Shown: positions 1-8,567 of the stretch, in pieces | How positions within the stretch are numbered: the first letter of the stretch is position 1 | How the letters are laid out: the number at the start of each line of letters is the position of its first letter | NCBI RefSeq assembly: GCF_000758685.1 | Contig: NZ_CP009286.1 | Coordinates: 154,501 to 218,500, forward strand | Direction of reading: 5' to 3' | Length of the DNA: 64,000 bases | From: Paenibacillus stellifer | Lineage (GTDB): Bacteria > Bacillota > Bacilli > Paenibacillales > Paenibacillaceae | Notes under the pieces: generated by a model | Told to the model about the DNA's origin: nothing | The model's input: the letters and a program-made list of their open reading frames with translations, nothing else | Databases searched by the model: none | Position numbers and translations under genes: made by a program

Positions 1-117
1 TGCCGCGCTCTCTAGTCCTGTCTGGGATGATGGCAGCGCCCACAGGCCCGTCCCGATCAGAAGGCAGAGAGCGGCCGGAACGGCGATAAATAAGGTGGTG
101 CGGAATCGTCGCTTCAT
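1..117 (-). CDS. Secreted or membrane-anchored protein, N-terminal fragment
   Basis: Reading leftwards from an ATG at 117, 39 codons stay open to the window edge. A GGGAGG ribosome-binding site lies just upstream. The fragment starts M-K-R-R-F-R, followed by a hydrophobic stretch of about 20 residues (LFIAVPAALCLLIGTGLWAL), which is the shape of a signal peptide or N-terminal anchor. The rest of the protein lies outside the window, so no family can be named. The gene is divergent from ywhD. Confidence 0.6.
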   Translation of the reverse strand, partial: MKRRFRTTLFIAVPAALCLLIGTGLWALPSSQTGLESAA

Positions 118-159
118 AGAGTAATTCCTCCCGTGACAAGCTTCTACGGGATGTATATG

Positions 160-188
160 TTGGCATCGGCCGTAATATTAGCTAAAAT
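160..188 (+). promoter_or_regulatory. Sigma-A-type promoter for ywhD
   Basis: TTGGCA at 160-165 and TAAAAT at 183-188 are separated by 17 bp, close to the sigma-A consensus, 45 bp before the ywhD start. It is called from sequence alone. Confidence 0.5.
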
Positions 189-233
189 TAAACTGGGTTT
201 GCCCGAAGCATAAGGAAAGGGAGGGAGCGCGGT

Positions 234-746
234 ATGAGCATGGAAGACAAGCAGCCGGAAGGCAAGAAGCAGATTGCTTTAAATATTGTGAACGCGAAGA
301 GCAAGCATAAAGGATTTGGAGCTGGCTCGATCGATCTGAACAACGTGTCTCCCGTCATTATTGACGACGGCGAAGCCGTAATCGATATCGGCGCGATGCA
401 TGCCAAGAGCAAGGTAGAGCGCGGCATCAAGTTCACCCCGAACCGGGAGGAAGTGCCCGGGGGAAGACAGGTCTGGGTAGTCTGGGTCGCAGTGGAACGG
501 ACGCCGGAGGGCCAGCATTACGCAGGGCTTACCGCCTGCGAAATGTGGATTGACAGCGAAGCGAAGCGGGGATGGAAGATTCTGGCTGACCATGTGAACA
601 GGCTGGACCGGGCACTGAAGCGGCGGATTGACGTCGCAGGGCTCGAATCAAGGGAGAAAGCTGCGCTGAAATCGCTGCTCATGTCCCACAACGAAGACTG
701 GTGGAATGACTCGCCCGAAGAGCTGAAGCAGGCTCTGGAGGGCTGA
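234..746 (+). CDS. ywhD: YwhD family protein
   Basis: A 170-aa protein resembling the small cytoplasmic YwhD family of Bacillales, whose function is unknown. Recognisable family segments are GFGAGSIDLNNVSPVIID (about 28-45), the GAMHAKSKVERGIKF stretch, and the C-terminal HN-DWWNDSPEELKQAL motif. The length fits the family. ATG 234 follows a purine-rich GGGAGG; a second ATG at 240 is a possible alternative. In B. subtilis ywhD sits beside pbpG, and a PbpG-like gene lies 3 kb away here, which supports the identification. There is no signal peptide or membrane segment. A strong terminator follows, so the gene is probably monocistronic. Confidence 0.85.
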   Translation: MSMEDKQPEGKKQIALNIVNAKSKHKGFGAGSIDLNNVSPVIIDDGEAVIDIGAMHAKSKVERGIKFTPNREEVPGGRQVWVVWVAVERTPEGQHYAGLTACEMWIDSEAKRGWKILADHVNRLDRALKRRIDVAGLESREKAALKSLLMSHNEDWWNDSPEELKQALEG

Positions 747-769
747 AGATGCGCTCCCTGTAGACACAA

Positions 770-817
770 AGGCACCGCGGATTCCTTGAAGGTCAAGGAA
801 CGCGGTGCCTTTTTTTG
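770..817 (+). terminator. Rho-independent terminator after ywhD
   Basis: The stem AGGCACCGCG/CGCGGTGCCT is extended by CCTTGA/TCAAGG and followed by seven T residues. It may also act weakly on the abrB-like gene from the other side. Confidence 0.9.
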
Positions 818-898
818 AAGGGAGGTGCACTGAGACAGGAAGCCTGTGCGGCGCGCCCGTCCTATGTAATGCGGCTGCCTGTCGTGGTTACAGCCGGA

Positions 899-1378
899 CT
901 AGCGGCCGCTTCCCAGCTTGCGCTTCAGCTGGCTGACTCTGGCCTGGCTGATGCCGAGCAATTCGGCCAGCTCTTTCTGGTTGGCTTCGGGATGCTCCAG
1001 CATCATCTGCTCCAGCCGTTCACGGAGCTCATCCGATTTGGTCCGTTTTCTGCTTCCGCCAAGGGCATCGGTCTCAGCGGACGCGGACTCTCCCTCATCC
1101 GGCTGGCCGGCCGGTGAATACGATTCAGAACCCGGATTCGTCAGTTCGCCAAGGCAGCGGCTGCAAATGAATTGATCCTTGAAATAGGTAACGTTGTCCA
1201 GACTTCTGCAGAAGGTGCATTCGGTCGAGGTGTATTTCCGCAATACGATGATGTGATCGTCCAAAATAAAAAACTCGATAGGATCCCCGATTTCGATATT
1301 GCGTGTCATGCGGATTTCTACGGGAACTACAATGCGTCCAAGGTTGTCCAAACTTCGGATCATGCCTGTATCCTTCAT
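899..1378 (-). CDS. AbrB-like regulator with zinc knuckle and C-terminal HTH
   Basis: A 159-aa protein in three parts. Residues 1-50 are an AbrB/SpoVT swapped-hairpin DNA-binding domain, with G-M-I-R-S-L-D-N-L-G-R-I-V-V-P-V-E-I-R close to B. subtilis AbrB. Residues 54-75 carry C54-x2-C57 and C72-x2-C75, a likely zinc knuckle. After a polar linker, residues 130-157 form an HTH (NQKELAELLGISQARVSQLKR). Classical AbrB is about 95 aa and lacks the last two parts. The protein is probably a transition-state or housekeeping transcription regulator with two DNA-contacting modules; its targets cannot be told. The ATG at 1378 is preceded by GAGGGA. No other gene shares its transcript. Confidence 0.8.
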   Translation of the reverse strand: MKDTGMIRSLDNLGRIVVPVEIRMTRNIEIGDPIEFFILDDHIIVLRKYTSTECTFCRSLDNVTYFKDQFICSRCLGELTNPGSESYSPAGQPDEGESASAETDALGGSRKRTKSDELRERLEQMMLEHPEANQKELAELLGISQARVSQLKRKLGSGR

Positions 1379-1422
1379 CCCATGTCCCTCTTTTGCTTCT
1401 TCAGATTTGGTTGTTTTTAATG

Positions 1423-1451
1423 ATTATAGCAGTAATTGGTTATGAAGATAA
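1423..1451 (-). promoter_or_regulatory. Extended -10 promoter of the AbrB-like gene
   Basis: On the minus strand TATAAT (1428-1423) is preceded by TGC, an extended -10. A weak TTATCT -35 lies at 1451-1446 with 17-bp spacing. It sits just past the -10-proximal end of the neighbouring stalk gene, so the regulator is transcribed independently. Confidence 0.55.
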
Positions 1452-1460
1452 GGGGGGTAA

Positions 1461-2651
1461 TCAAAAGATGAAGGGGGGTAAATTATAGGTAAAATGGACT
1501 TTCTGCTCTTTCACAAACGATGTCCATTCAAATGAAAGCGCATCCCCCTCCCGTCCGGCATAGCTGAGCCCGTCGCCGGGATAGTCGATCTCGGTATCCG
1601 GGTAAGCCTCCAGCCACGCCTGATCCTCCGCGCTTAAGAGTTCACGGTACAGCGTAACGCTGTGGCCAGTCCTGCGGTCAATCAGGATTAAGGTTCCTTT
1701 TTGGAACGTCCGTACAAGTAAAAAGTCTGTATCCACAGCCTCCACTGCATAGGCATCATCGATGCCGGTTATGTCCGCCAGATTGTATGTTTTATAAATA
1801 TGGCCGTCCGGATTGACAAGTCTTAAGGTGGTCCCGCCCATCATCACCAGGTTGCCCTGAAAGGCAAAGACATCCTCCTTGAGGCCGTACATGCGGGGGT
1901 TCCAGTAATGGGTGACGGCCTGGCGGATGACGGAGCCTTCCGTGATGAGCAGGCGCCAGCGGGTATTGCTTAAGTGGGGCTCTCCGCTGACATTATGGAT
2001 GTCCACGGCATAGCTTCCATCATTGATTCTTCGCGCGGACATGCTGACCCAGTCGAGATCGTGGGCCTGAACGGCTCCTGCGTAACGGGGAACCATGCCG
2101 CTCCGGCCGCTGTATAGAACAGCGTATTCCCGGTTCAGCCAGAACAGCTGCCGGTCTGCCCGGGTCAGGACATACCTGGAAGCATAGGGAATGGAGAATG
2201 TGCTTCCTCCTCTCCAGGACACCGGAATTCCAAACGCCTTGGAGAAGAGTTTGTCGGATACATAAGTCACACCGCCCCGGACCAGGGTCTCGCCGCCCAG
2301 CGTGATCACGCCGCCGGAGGCGGTATAGGCTTCGGCCTGTCCGGACTTGAGGCTGACCGCCTGGTACAGTCCGGTAACCTCCAGACTCTCTTTGTCTGGA
2401 TTCCACAAAAGCTGCAGATCCAAATAGGAGGAGAGGTCCCGTAATGAAATATATAGTGTTCCGTTCTCGCGAAATCCGGAATGCTCCAGCGTAATTTCAT
2501 TTGCGATGGCCGCGCTCTGCGCAGCGGGAGCGTTGGATGCGGAGGACGGTGCGGACGCGGCTCCCGCAGGTGCCGGGACATACAGCAGCAGCACCAGACT
2601 GGAGACTGCAGCCAGCGCGGAGGTCATGCGAAAGACTCGGTTTCGGATCAT
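1461..2651 (-). CDS. Secreted stalk-domain (copper amine oxidase N-terminal-like) protein
   Basis: A 396-aa exported protein. Residues 1-31 are a signal peptide (basic start, hydrophobic core, small residues around AGA-ASA). A low-complexity Ala/Ser linker follows. Residues about 52-155 match the copper amine oxidase N-terminal-like stalk domain, with the ENGTLYISLRDLSSYLDL and GGVTYVSDKLFSKAFGI repeats. The C-terminal 240 residues are rich in aromatics and beta-type strands and are not recognised. Such domains are common on Paenibacillus surface proteins. ATG 2651 follows AGAGGT. An imperfect inverted repeat (TTCCGGA-acg-ATCCGGAA, read on the minus strand) lies in its leader at about 2675-2693. 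Confidence 0.7.
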   Translation of the reverse strand: MIRNRVFRMTSALAAVSSLVLLLYVPAPAGAASAPSSASNAPAAQSAAIANEITLEHSGFRENGTLYISLRDLSSYLDLQLLWNPDKESLEVTGLYQAVSLKSGQAEAYTASGGVITLGGETLVRGGVTYVSDKLFSKAFGIPVSWRGGSTFSIPYASRYVLTRADRQLFWLNREYAVLYSGRSGMVPRYAGAVQAHDLDWVSMSARRINDGSYAVDIHNVSGEPHLSNTRWRLLITEGSVIRQAVTHYWNPRMYGLKEDVFAFQGNLVMMGGTTLRLVNPDGHIYKTYNLADITGIDDAYAVEAVDTDFLLVRTFQKGTLILIDRRTGHSVTLYRELLSAEDQAWLEAYPDTEIDYPGDGLSYAGREGDALSFEWTSFVKEQKVHFTYNLPPFIF

Positions 2652-2771
2652 AAGCAGGTATACCTCTTTCCGTGTTCCGGATCGTTCCGGAATATCTATA
2701 AGGTCATGATATAAGACGATGATAACTGTAAAAAAGTTGCAGATTAATCAGCCGTAAGGTGACGCCTGCTC

Positions 2772-2808
2772 AAAAGCCCCTCCGGCACAAAGCCTAAAGG
2801 AGGGGCTT
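2772..2808 (-). terminator. Terminator downstream of the DNA glycosylase
   Basis: On the minus strand AAGCCCCTCC pairs with GGAGGGGCTT and is followed by TTTT. It is the second of two tandem hairpins after the glycosylase gene. Confidence 0.75.
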
Positions 2809-2818
2809 CTTCGAAATA

Positions 2819-2848
2819 TAAAAACATGCGGCGCTATAAAGACGCCGC
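2819..2848 (-). terminator. First terminator downstream of the DNA glycosylase
   Basis: On the minus strand a GCGGCG/CGCCGC stem with a 9-nt loop is followed by ATGTTTTTAT. With the hairpin at 2772-2808 it forms a tandem terminator. Confidence 0.6.
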
Positions 2849-2920
2849 CAGATGTTTGTCCTTGGCTCTATTTATGTTTTTACCCGCCAGGAAGCAGCCG
2901 AAACGCAGCGGCTCTCTGCA

Positions 2921-3586
2921 TTACATCCAAAGGAATGCTTCAGCGTCAGGATCATGGATGGAGACATAAGGATTATCCCTGAGATAGAAGCGCCAGGGCA
3001 GCTTGGCGTACTCTTCGGCATAGGCGATGTTGATGCGCGGAGCCCGGACGGCATCCAGCCTGCGGGGGTCGCCGCCGCATTCCAGCCAGAGCGGGCCGTC
3101 CGGGCGGTCAATGCGAAGCCCGTTCAGGGTCCGGTCGATCCGGAGCGCCTTCGCCAGCTTGCCTGGCCCTCCTGACAGATCGGAGGGCTTCCGGATGAGC
3201 GTTCCCCGGTTGGCAGCCATCAGCGACGCGTCCCTTGGAGTCAGCGGCTCTACGGCGCGAATCAGGACGGCGTGGGGGTTATCCGCCTCCGCTGTCACTA
3301 CATTGAAGCAGTTATGCATGCCGTATATGAGGTATACATAGGCCGTTCCGCCGGGGCTGAACATCGGCTCCGTCCGTTCGGTCCGTCTTCGGCCGTAGGC
3401 ATGGCTGCCTTTGTCCTCGGCTCCTCCGTAGCTCTCCGTCTCCACGATCACGCAGCGAATATCGCCGTCTTCAGTGCGCCGGACCAGATGCTGTCCAAGC
3501 AGCAGAGGGGCCGCCTGAAGCGCGGGCAGGGCAAAGAAAGAGGCCGGCAGCGGGCTGCCGGGCATGAAATGCAGGTCCAAATCCAT
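2921..3586 (-). CDS. DNA-3-methyladenine glycosylase (AAG/MPG family)
   Basis: Base-excision repair enzyme that removes alkylated purines. It has 221 aa from ATG 3586. Diagnostic family segments are IVETESYGG (about 47-55, containing the catalytic Glu), AYGRRRTERTEPMF, AYVYLIYGMHNCFNVV (about 82-97) and GPGKLAKAL. It is close to full length for bacterial members. The reading frame continues upstream to 3718, but the upstream part is unlike the family, and ATG 3586 has AAGGAGGT about 12 nt before it, so I chose that start. It stands alone, ahead of two tandem terminators. Confidence 0.88.
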   Translation of the reverse strand: MDLDLHFMPGSPLPASFFALPALQAAPLLLGQHLVRRTEDGDIRCVIVETESYGGAEDKGSHAYGRRRTERTEPMFSPGGTAYVYLIYGMHNCFNVVTAEADNPHAVLIRAVEPLTPRDASLMAANRGTLIRKPSDLSGGPGKLAKALRIDRTLNGLRIDRPDGPLWLECGGDPRRLDAVRAPRINIAYAEEYAKLPWRFYLRDNPYVSIHDPDAEAFLWM

Positions 3587-3852
3587 AGATGCAGGGGCAC
3601 CTCCTTGAAGCTGACGGGCGCAGGCCCGCCTCTGCCGGGCATTTAAAATCGCTCCTGACAATGGCTCTATGGTAACTGTTCCTCCAAGAAGTTGGCAAGC
3701 ACCCACCCTAGGGGCCACTGGCGCCCGTCAGGCTCTGCCACCAACCTTCGAGCGTCCACAAGCGTCTGTTGACGCACTGAATCACTATTAAGACACATCG
3801 TCAGACCGGATCAGGCATCCGGCCCGCGGCCCCCGGCAAGCGCCGGGCCTTG

Positions 3853-5928
3853 TTAATTCAGCCACCAGCGCTTCAGGTCGCCCCACCAAGAGTGGCTCTC
3901 CTCTGCGTCTTCCTTCGCACCTGCTGCGTTCTTGCCTGCCTCTTCTGCCGGTTGTCCTTTTCCGTGCCGGTCGCAGACTTCGGTCGGTTCTGTTCCGGCG
4001 ATGAAGGTCTCCAGCACTTTGTCCGGGCATGAGGCGGTTGCCAGCTTGCCGCTTTGCGGATCGATATAGACGCTGACCACACCTTCCGGAATCGGAAAAA
4101 TCTTCGGCGGCACATTCTCCAGCGCCGTCTCTGTGTACTGGGCAAAAATCGGAGCGGCCCTTCGGGCCTCCGTCGTTGTAATGTCACGCCCTTTGTCGTA
4201 CCCGACCCACACTGCGGTCGCCAGCTCCGGCGTGAAGCCGACCATCCACGCATCCGTGTCCGTTGTGCCGGTCTTGCCGGCCACGGGCCGCTTGATAAGC
4301 GCCGCGACGCGGTTGCCCGTCCCGCCCGTCTCGAACACGCCCTCCATCAGCCGGGTCAGCACATAAGCTGCGGCCGGCGACACGATGCTCTCACCCTGAG
4401 CCTGCGGGGCTTCATACCGCAAATTTCCCTGCGCATCCGTAATTTTGAGGATCGAGGTTGCCGGCATCTTAACGCCGCCGTTCCCAATCACCGCGAAGGC
4501 TCCGGCCATTTCCAGCGGGCTGACGGGCGAGGCGCCAAGCGCCAGCGATGGGACATCGGCCAGCGGGCTGTCGATGCCCATTTTTCGAGCCATTTCGATA
4601 ACTTTCTCTGTGCCCACCTTCATGATCGTATTGACCGCGTAAATATTGTCGGAGGCTGCGATCGCCTGGCGCATATTGATTTCGCCAAGGTATTTATCCC
4701 CGAAATTTCGGGGCTGGTATGTCTTGCGGTTATTGTCGTAATGGAACAGGGTCGGCTGGCTGTTGAACACGGTGAGGCCGGTCATCGCCTTCTCCGACAG
4801 CGCGGTCAGATACATGATCGGCTTGAAGGACGAGCCGGGCTGGCGCGTCGTGGCCAGAGCATGGTTGAACTGATTGGTCCGGTAATTGACGCCGCCGACC
4901 ATCGCTTTGATAAATCCGGTTCTGGGGTCGATCGACACAAGGCCCGTCTCCAGGTCTCCGGCTCCATCCATCCCATGAGCAACCGCCTGCTCGGCCGCCG
5001 CCTGCATATCCGGGTCCAGCGTGGTATAGACATTAAGGCCTTCCATCTCCAGCTCATCCGGGGTCATGCCGAGCAGCTTGGCAGCTTCTGCGCCGACATA
5101 GTCGCGGAAATAGGGGGCGGTCAGGGAAGCAGCCTGTTGTCCCCGCGGCTTCAGGTTCCACGGCTCCGCTTCGGCGCGGTCGGCCTCGGCCTGTGTGATC
5201 TCCCCAAGGTCCACCATGGCGGCCAGGACGAGGTGCTGCCGCTTCCTGGCATTATCCGGGTGGGTGTATGGCGAATAATAGGTGGGTCCCTTGGGGATTC
5301 CCGCCAGAAGCGCGCTTTCTGCCAGATCGAGCGAAGCTGCCGGTTTGCCGAAATACATCTCGGAAGCCGCATCAATCCCGTAGGCGCCGTGGCCGTAATA
5401 GATCTCATTCAGGTACATGCGGAGAATGTCGTCCTTGCTGTACTTCATTTCAAGCTGGAGCGTGTACATCGCTTCCTTGGCCTTGCGGGTCCAGGTCTTC
5501 TCATGCGACAGGTACAGATTGCGCGCCAGCTGCTGGGTCAGCGTGCTTGCGCCCTGGGAGCGGCTGCCGTTCTCCAGATTGACAATAACCGCGCGGCCCA
5601 TGCTCTTGAAGTTGAAGCCGGTGTGCTCGTAAAATTTGCGGTCCTCGACAGAGAGCGTGGCCTGGATAAGCAGGGGGGAAATCTCCTTCAGGCCCACGGG
5701 GTGATGGCTCCGGTTGTCGGGAGAGAAGACGGCAAGCACATTTCCCCTGGCGTCCAGCAGCCGGGAACGGGTATCCTCCGGCACTTTCGGCAAGTCTTTC
5801 TGATACAGATATCCAAGCAGCGCGCCGGAGAGCAGAAGCAGGAAAACGGCGGCGCCAAGAATTAGCCGGAACAACCGGCGCAGCCGGCTTTTGCGGTGTG
5901 ATGACGGGCCTTGGGACTGATGCGGCAT
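3853..5928 (-). CDS. pbpG: Class A penicillin-binding protein, PbpG (PBP2d)-like
   Basis: A bifunctional peptidoglycan glycosyltransferase/transpeptidase of 691 aa, anchored by one membrane segment (about 20-42). The GT51 domain shows SVEDRKFYEHTGF (catalytic Glu near 95) and QGASTLTQQLARN (about 125-137). The transpeptidase domain shows the RQPGSSFKP serine motif, an SDN motif (ASDNIYAVN) and KTGTTD. The C-terminal tail with TEPTEVC and a Trp-rich end resembles B. subtilis PbpG, as does the length. The ywhD gene nearby is a pbpG neighbour in B. subtilis. PbpF is the main alternative. In B. subtilis the family acts in spore peptidoglycan synthesis; that role is inferred here. The start ATG has only a weak Shine-Dalgarno (CTGGTCGCC region). 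Confidence 0.85.
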   Translation of the reverse strand: MPHQSQGPSSHRKSRLRRLFRLILGAAVFLLLLSGALLGYLYQKDLPKVPEDTRSRLLDARGNVLAVFSPDNRSHHPVGLKEISPLLIQATLSVEDRKFYEHTGFNFKSMGRAVIVNLENGSRSQGASTLTQQLARNLYLSHEKTWTRKAKEAMYTLQLEMKYSKDDILRMYLNEIYYGHGAYGIDAASEMYFGKPAASLDLAESALLAGIPKGPTYYSPYTHPDNARKRQHLVLAAMVDLGEITQAEADRAEAEPWNLKPRGQQAASLTAPYFRDYVGAEAAKLLGMTPDELEMEGLNVYTTLDPDMQAAAEQAVAHGMDGAGDLETGLVSIDPRTGFIKAMVGGVNYRTNQFNHALATTRQPGSSFKPIMYLTALSEKAMTGLTVFNSQPTLFHYDNNRKTYQPRNFGDKYLGEINMRQAIAASDNIYAVNTIMKVGTEKVIEMARKMGIDSPLADVPSLALGASPVSPLEMAGAFAVIGNGGVKMPATSILKITDAQGNLRYEAPQAQGESIVSPAAAYVLTRLMEGVFETGGTGNRVAALIKRPVAGKTGTTDTDAWMVGFTPELATAVWVGYDKGRDITTTEARRAAPIFAQYTETALENVPPKIFPIPEGVVSVYIDPQSGKLATASCPDKVLETFIAGTEPTEVCDRHGKGQPAEEAGKNAAGAKEDAEESHSWWGDLKRWWLN

Positions 5929-6171
5929 GGCGACCAGGCTCCTTTATTGTGAAATGATGGGTGTGTAGTCGGGTTCTTTTTACCATTATGGGGAAGGGAA
6001 TGCCGGGATATTCATTCAGGAGCGGGGAGATTCCGGGGTGGAATGTCAGTGTTCTGCAGTCGAAAGTGAAGATTTTGACCCTTTTTTGTGATATTTGGCG
6101 GTGGATGCTCCGGACGGGAATGCGATATACCTGGAAAGGGACAGGGTAATGAATAACGGGAGGCGAATTGG

Positions 6172-7344
6172 ATGAACAAGATGAACGTACGCAAAATGAA
6201 CATGCTGCTGGCCGCCGCGCTGGCCATCCTGCTGGCGTTCCCCGGGTGGGGCTTTGGAGCTTCGGCGGTGGAAGCGGCCCCGGCTTCTTCCGGAGGAGCG
6301 GGCGACCACGGTCTGCTGAAGAGCCTGCAGGAGAAAGAGCTGAAGACGGGCTCCGGACCGCTTGCCTTCAATGATATTGAGTTCCTCAGCGCCACTACGG
6401 GCCGGGCGGCCGGGAACGGGTTCCTGATCGGCACTTCCGATGCGGGGTTGACCTTCCAGACGATTTATGAAGGACAGTGGTCCTTCAGCGATATTGAATT
6501 TCCCGATAATGTATACGGCTGGGCGCTGGCATCGCTTGAGCAGGGGGAGACAGGCCGTTATCTGATCGCGACGACGGACGGCGGCTCCCACTGGAAAAGG
6601 TTGTCGGACCATCCCGTGACCTTCAGCCGCGTTGATTTTAGCGACCGTCTTCACGGCTTCGCTTACGACTGGGCCTTCGTCTACTATACAAGCGATGGCG
6701 GCAAGACGTGGAGCAAGCTGACGACGCCGGCCAATACCCGCGGCGCCTACTTCGCCAGCCGCAGCACAGGCTGGGCGGTGACGGTGGCTGCAGGGGACGG
6801 ATACCGCATCATGAAGACGACGGACGGGGGCAAGAGCTGGAAGACGGAGCTGAAGTCATCCTTTGAGGATCCGGGTTACGCCGAGGTGTATGCGAGCGGC
6901 AGCCAGGTATGGACCGTTCTGTATGGAGGCTTCGGCATGTCCCAGACCGCCTATTCCCTCTATGCCAGCGGGGATAGCGGTGCGAGCTGGCGCCGCGTCA
7001 TCGCCCAGTCTACGGCGGGCGGCGGCCCGGCCCCGGGCAGCGGCAAGAGCGGACTTCCGAAGGGGCCGGTCTCGGGCAAGCCAGGCAATATGCAGCTGGC
7101 GGGCGGAGGTGCTTTCCTGCTGGGCTACTCGCCGGCTGGCGAAAAGGTAGGCGTCGGACGATCCTATGACGCCGGCAAGACATGGAGCAATCTGCCGGGA
7201 ATCCCGGGCTATGACGGCAAGATTTCGTTCACCGGAGCGAAGAACGGCTGGCTTGCCGCCAGAGGTCCGGAAGGCTCTTCGCTGTACATGACGCAGGATG
7301 GCGGGGCAACCTGGAAGGTGAAATTCACATTTGCCGCCAAATAA
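6172..7344 (+). CDS. Secreted Asp-box (BNR) beta-propeller protein
   Basis: A 390-aa exported protein with a signal peptide (about 1-35: basic start, LLAAALAILLAFPGWGFG core, AEA-like cleavage). The mature part carries at least six Asp-box repeats of the type S/T-x-D-x-G-x-T/S-W: TTDGGSHW, TSDGGKTW, TTDGGKSW, SGDSGASW, SYDAGKTW and TQDGGATW. This indicates a sialidase-like or Ycf48-like beta-propeller. No catalytic sialidase residues are evident, so a binding or structural surface role is more likely than hydrolysis. A Gly/Pro/Ser-rich insert lies between repeats near 285-305. ATG 6172 follows GGGAGG. Confidence 0.75.
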   Translation: MNKMNVRKMNMLLAAALAILLAFPGWGFGASAVEAAPASSGGAGDHGLLKSLQEKELKTGSGPLAFNDIEFLSATTGRAAGNGFLIGTSDAGLTFQTIYEGQWSFSDIEFPDNVYGWALASLEQGETGRYLIATTDGGSHWKRLSDHPVTFSRVDFSDRLHGFAYDWAFVYYTSDGGKTWSKLTTPANTRGAYFASRSTGWAVTVAAGDGYRIMKTTDGGKSWKTELKSSFEDPGYAEVYASGSQVWTVLYGGFGMSQTAYSLYASGDSGASWRRVIAQSTAGGGPAPGSGKSGLPKGPVSGKPGNMQLAGGGAFLLGYSPAGEKVGVGRSYDAGKTWSNLPGIPGYDGKISFTGAKNGWLAARGPEGSSLYMTQDGGATWKVKFTFAAK

Positions 7345-7696
7345 GCGGATAGCTGACTACGAATGGGCGATGCCGCTCAATAGGGAAATGCCATGAACCA
7401 AGCAAGGCCGCCAGCCCTCCGGGGAGGGCGGCTTTCGTATGATCAGGTTAGCCGGTTATTGCTGGCTGGCCTGTTTTTGACTTTGATTATGCGAGCCGGG
7501 CTGGGAAAATGCGTCGGCTGTTTCCGGAGAACGGCTATTGTTCAATTTCAGCCCCTTTGGAGTCTCTCTTTGGAACTGGCGGGCTTCGCGTTGCCCCTGC
7601 CCGTATGTTAAAATTCTACATAAATCAACAAGCGCCCGCAGACCGCCTCCGGGACCGGAGTGCGGCCGCCGCGAAGAATCCAGGAGGATCGCATAA
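7345..7696. other. Intergenic region between the beta-propeller and nitrilase genes
   Basis: It holds a GC-rich hairpin at 7412-7436 (GCCGCC/GGCGGC with an inner CTCC/GGAG stem, then TTTCGT), a plausible but weak terminator for the gene before it. The rest has no long open frame with a ribosome-binding site and no clear promoter. Confidence 0.45.
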
Positions 7697-8554
7697 ATGA
7701 GCTTTCGGGTATCCGCAGTGCAGTACCATTTGCATACCATCGCTTCATTTGAAGAGTTCGCCGCCCAGGTCGAGCATTATATCCGGACGGCGGAGGAATT
7801 CGCCGCCGATTTCATTTTGTTCCCCGAGTTTTTGACTACTCAGCTAATGTCCATTGGAGACGGACAGGGCCGGGCACTCGGGATTGAGGATCTGCCGGAC
7901 TTTACCGAAAGATACCGGGAGATGTTCGCCGGCTTCGCCCGGAAATACGGGGTCCATATTATCGGGGGCACCCATGTGCTGAGACGGAACGGGAAGCTGT
8001 ACAATGTGGCGCATCTTTTTTATCCCGACGGACAAATCAAGGAGCAGGCCAAGCTGCACATTACACCTGCCGAAGTCGAAGGCTGGAATATGGGGGCGGG
8101 AGAAGGCCTTGAGGTCTTTCAGACGGAGAAAGGTACGATCGCCATGCTGACCTGCTATGACATCGAGTTTCCGGAAATCGTGAGGATGGCGAGAGCCAAA
8201 GGCGCGGATGTCATCTTCTGCCCATCCTGCACGGACGACCGCCACGGCTTCCACCGGGTGCGGTATACGAGCCATGCCCGGGCGATCGAGAATCAGATCT
8301 ATGTGGTGCTGACGGGAACGGTTGGTTCCCTGCCTACGGTCGATCTGATGCGGGCGAATTTCGGACAGGCGGCCGTTATTACGCCTAACGATATTCCTTT
8401 CCCCCCTAAGGGACTGCTGGCCGAAGGCGAGATCAACGACGATATGATCGTCACGGCGGATCTGGATTTGGAGCTGCTGTACCGCGTGCGGGAACGAGGC
8501 TCGGTTACGACCTGGCGCGACCGCAGAACCGATTTGTATACAGATTGGAACTAG
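7697..8554 (+). CDS. Carbon-nitrogen hydrolase (nitrilase superfamily), YhcX C-terminal-domain-like
   Basis: A 285-aa cytoplasmic amidohydrolase. The Glu-Lys-Cys triad is visible: E44 in LFPEF, K119 in AKLHITPAE and C153 in MLTCYDIEFPE. The substrate is unknown. The sequence resembles the C-terminal half of B. subtilis YhcX, a GNAT-nitrilase fusion; here the GNAT part is a separate gene just downstream. ATG 7697 has AGGAGG at good spacing. The two genes are 13 bp apart, so they are surely co-transcribed and probably work together on one amide or amine substrate. Confidence 0.85.
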   Translation: MSFRVSAVQYHLHTIASFEEFAAQVEHYIRTAEEFAADFILFPEFLTTQLMSIGDGQGRALGIEDLPDFTERYREMFAGFARKYGVHIIGGTHVLRRNGKLYNVAHLFYPDGQIKEQAKLHITPAEVEGWNMGAGEGLEVFQTEKGTIAMLTCYDIEFPEIVRMARAKGADVIFCPSCTDDRHGFHRVRYTSHARAIENQIYVVLTGTVGSLPTVDLMRANFGQAAVITPNDIPFPPKGLLAEGEINDDMIVTADLDLELLYRVRERGSVTTWRDRRTDLYTDWN

Positions 8555-8567
8555 GAGGAAGATACGG

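Noticed and set aside
3587..3718. Longer N-terminus of the DNA glycosylase
   Set aside because: The 44 extra residues are unlike the family and the start has no ribosome-binding site, whereas ATG 3586 has AAGGAGGT.
4054..5865. Long open frame antisense to pbpG
   Set aside because: High-GC shadow of a clear penicillin-binding protein gene; its product is rich in Arg, His and Gly and resembles nothing.
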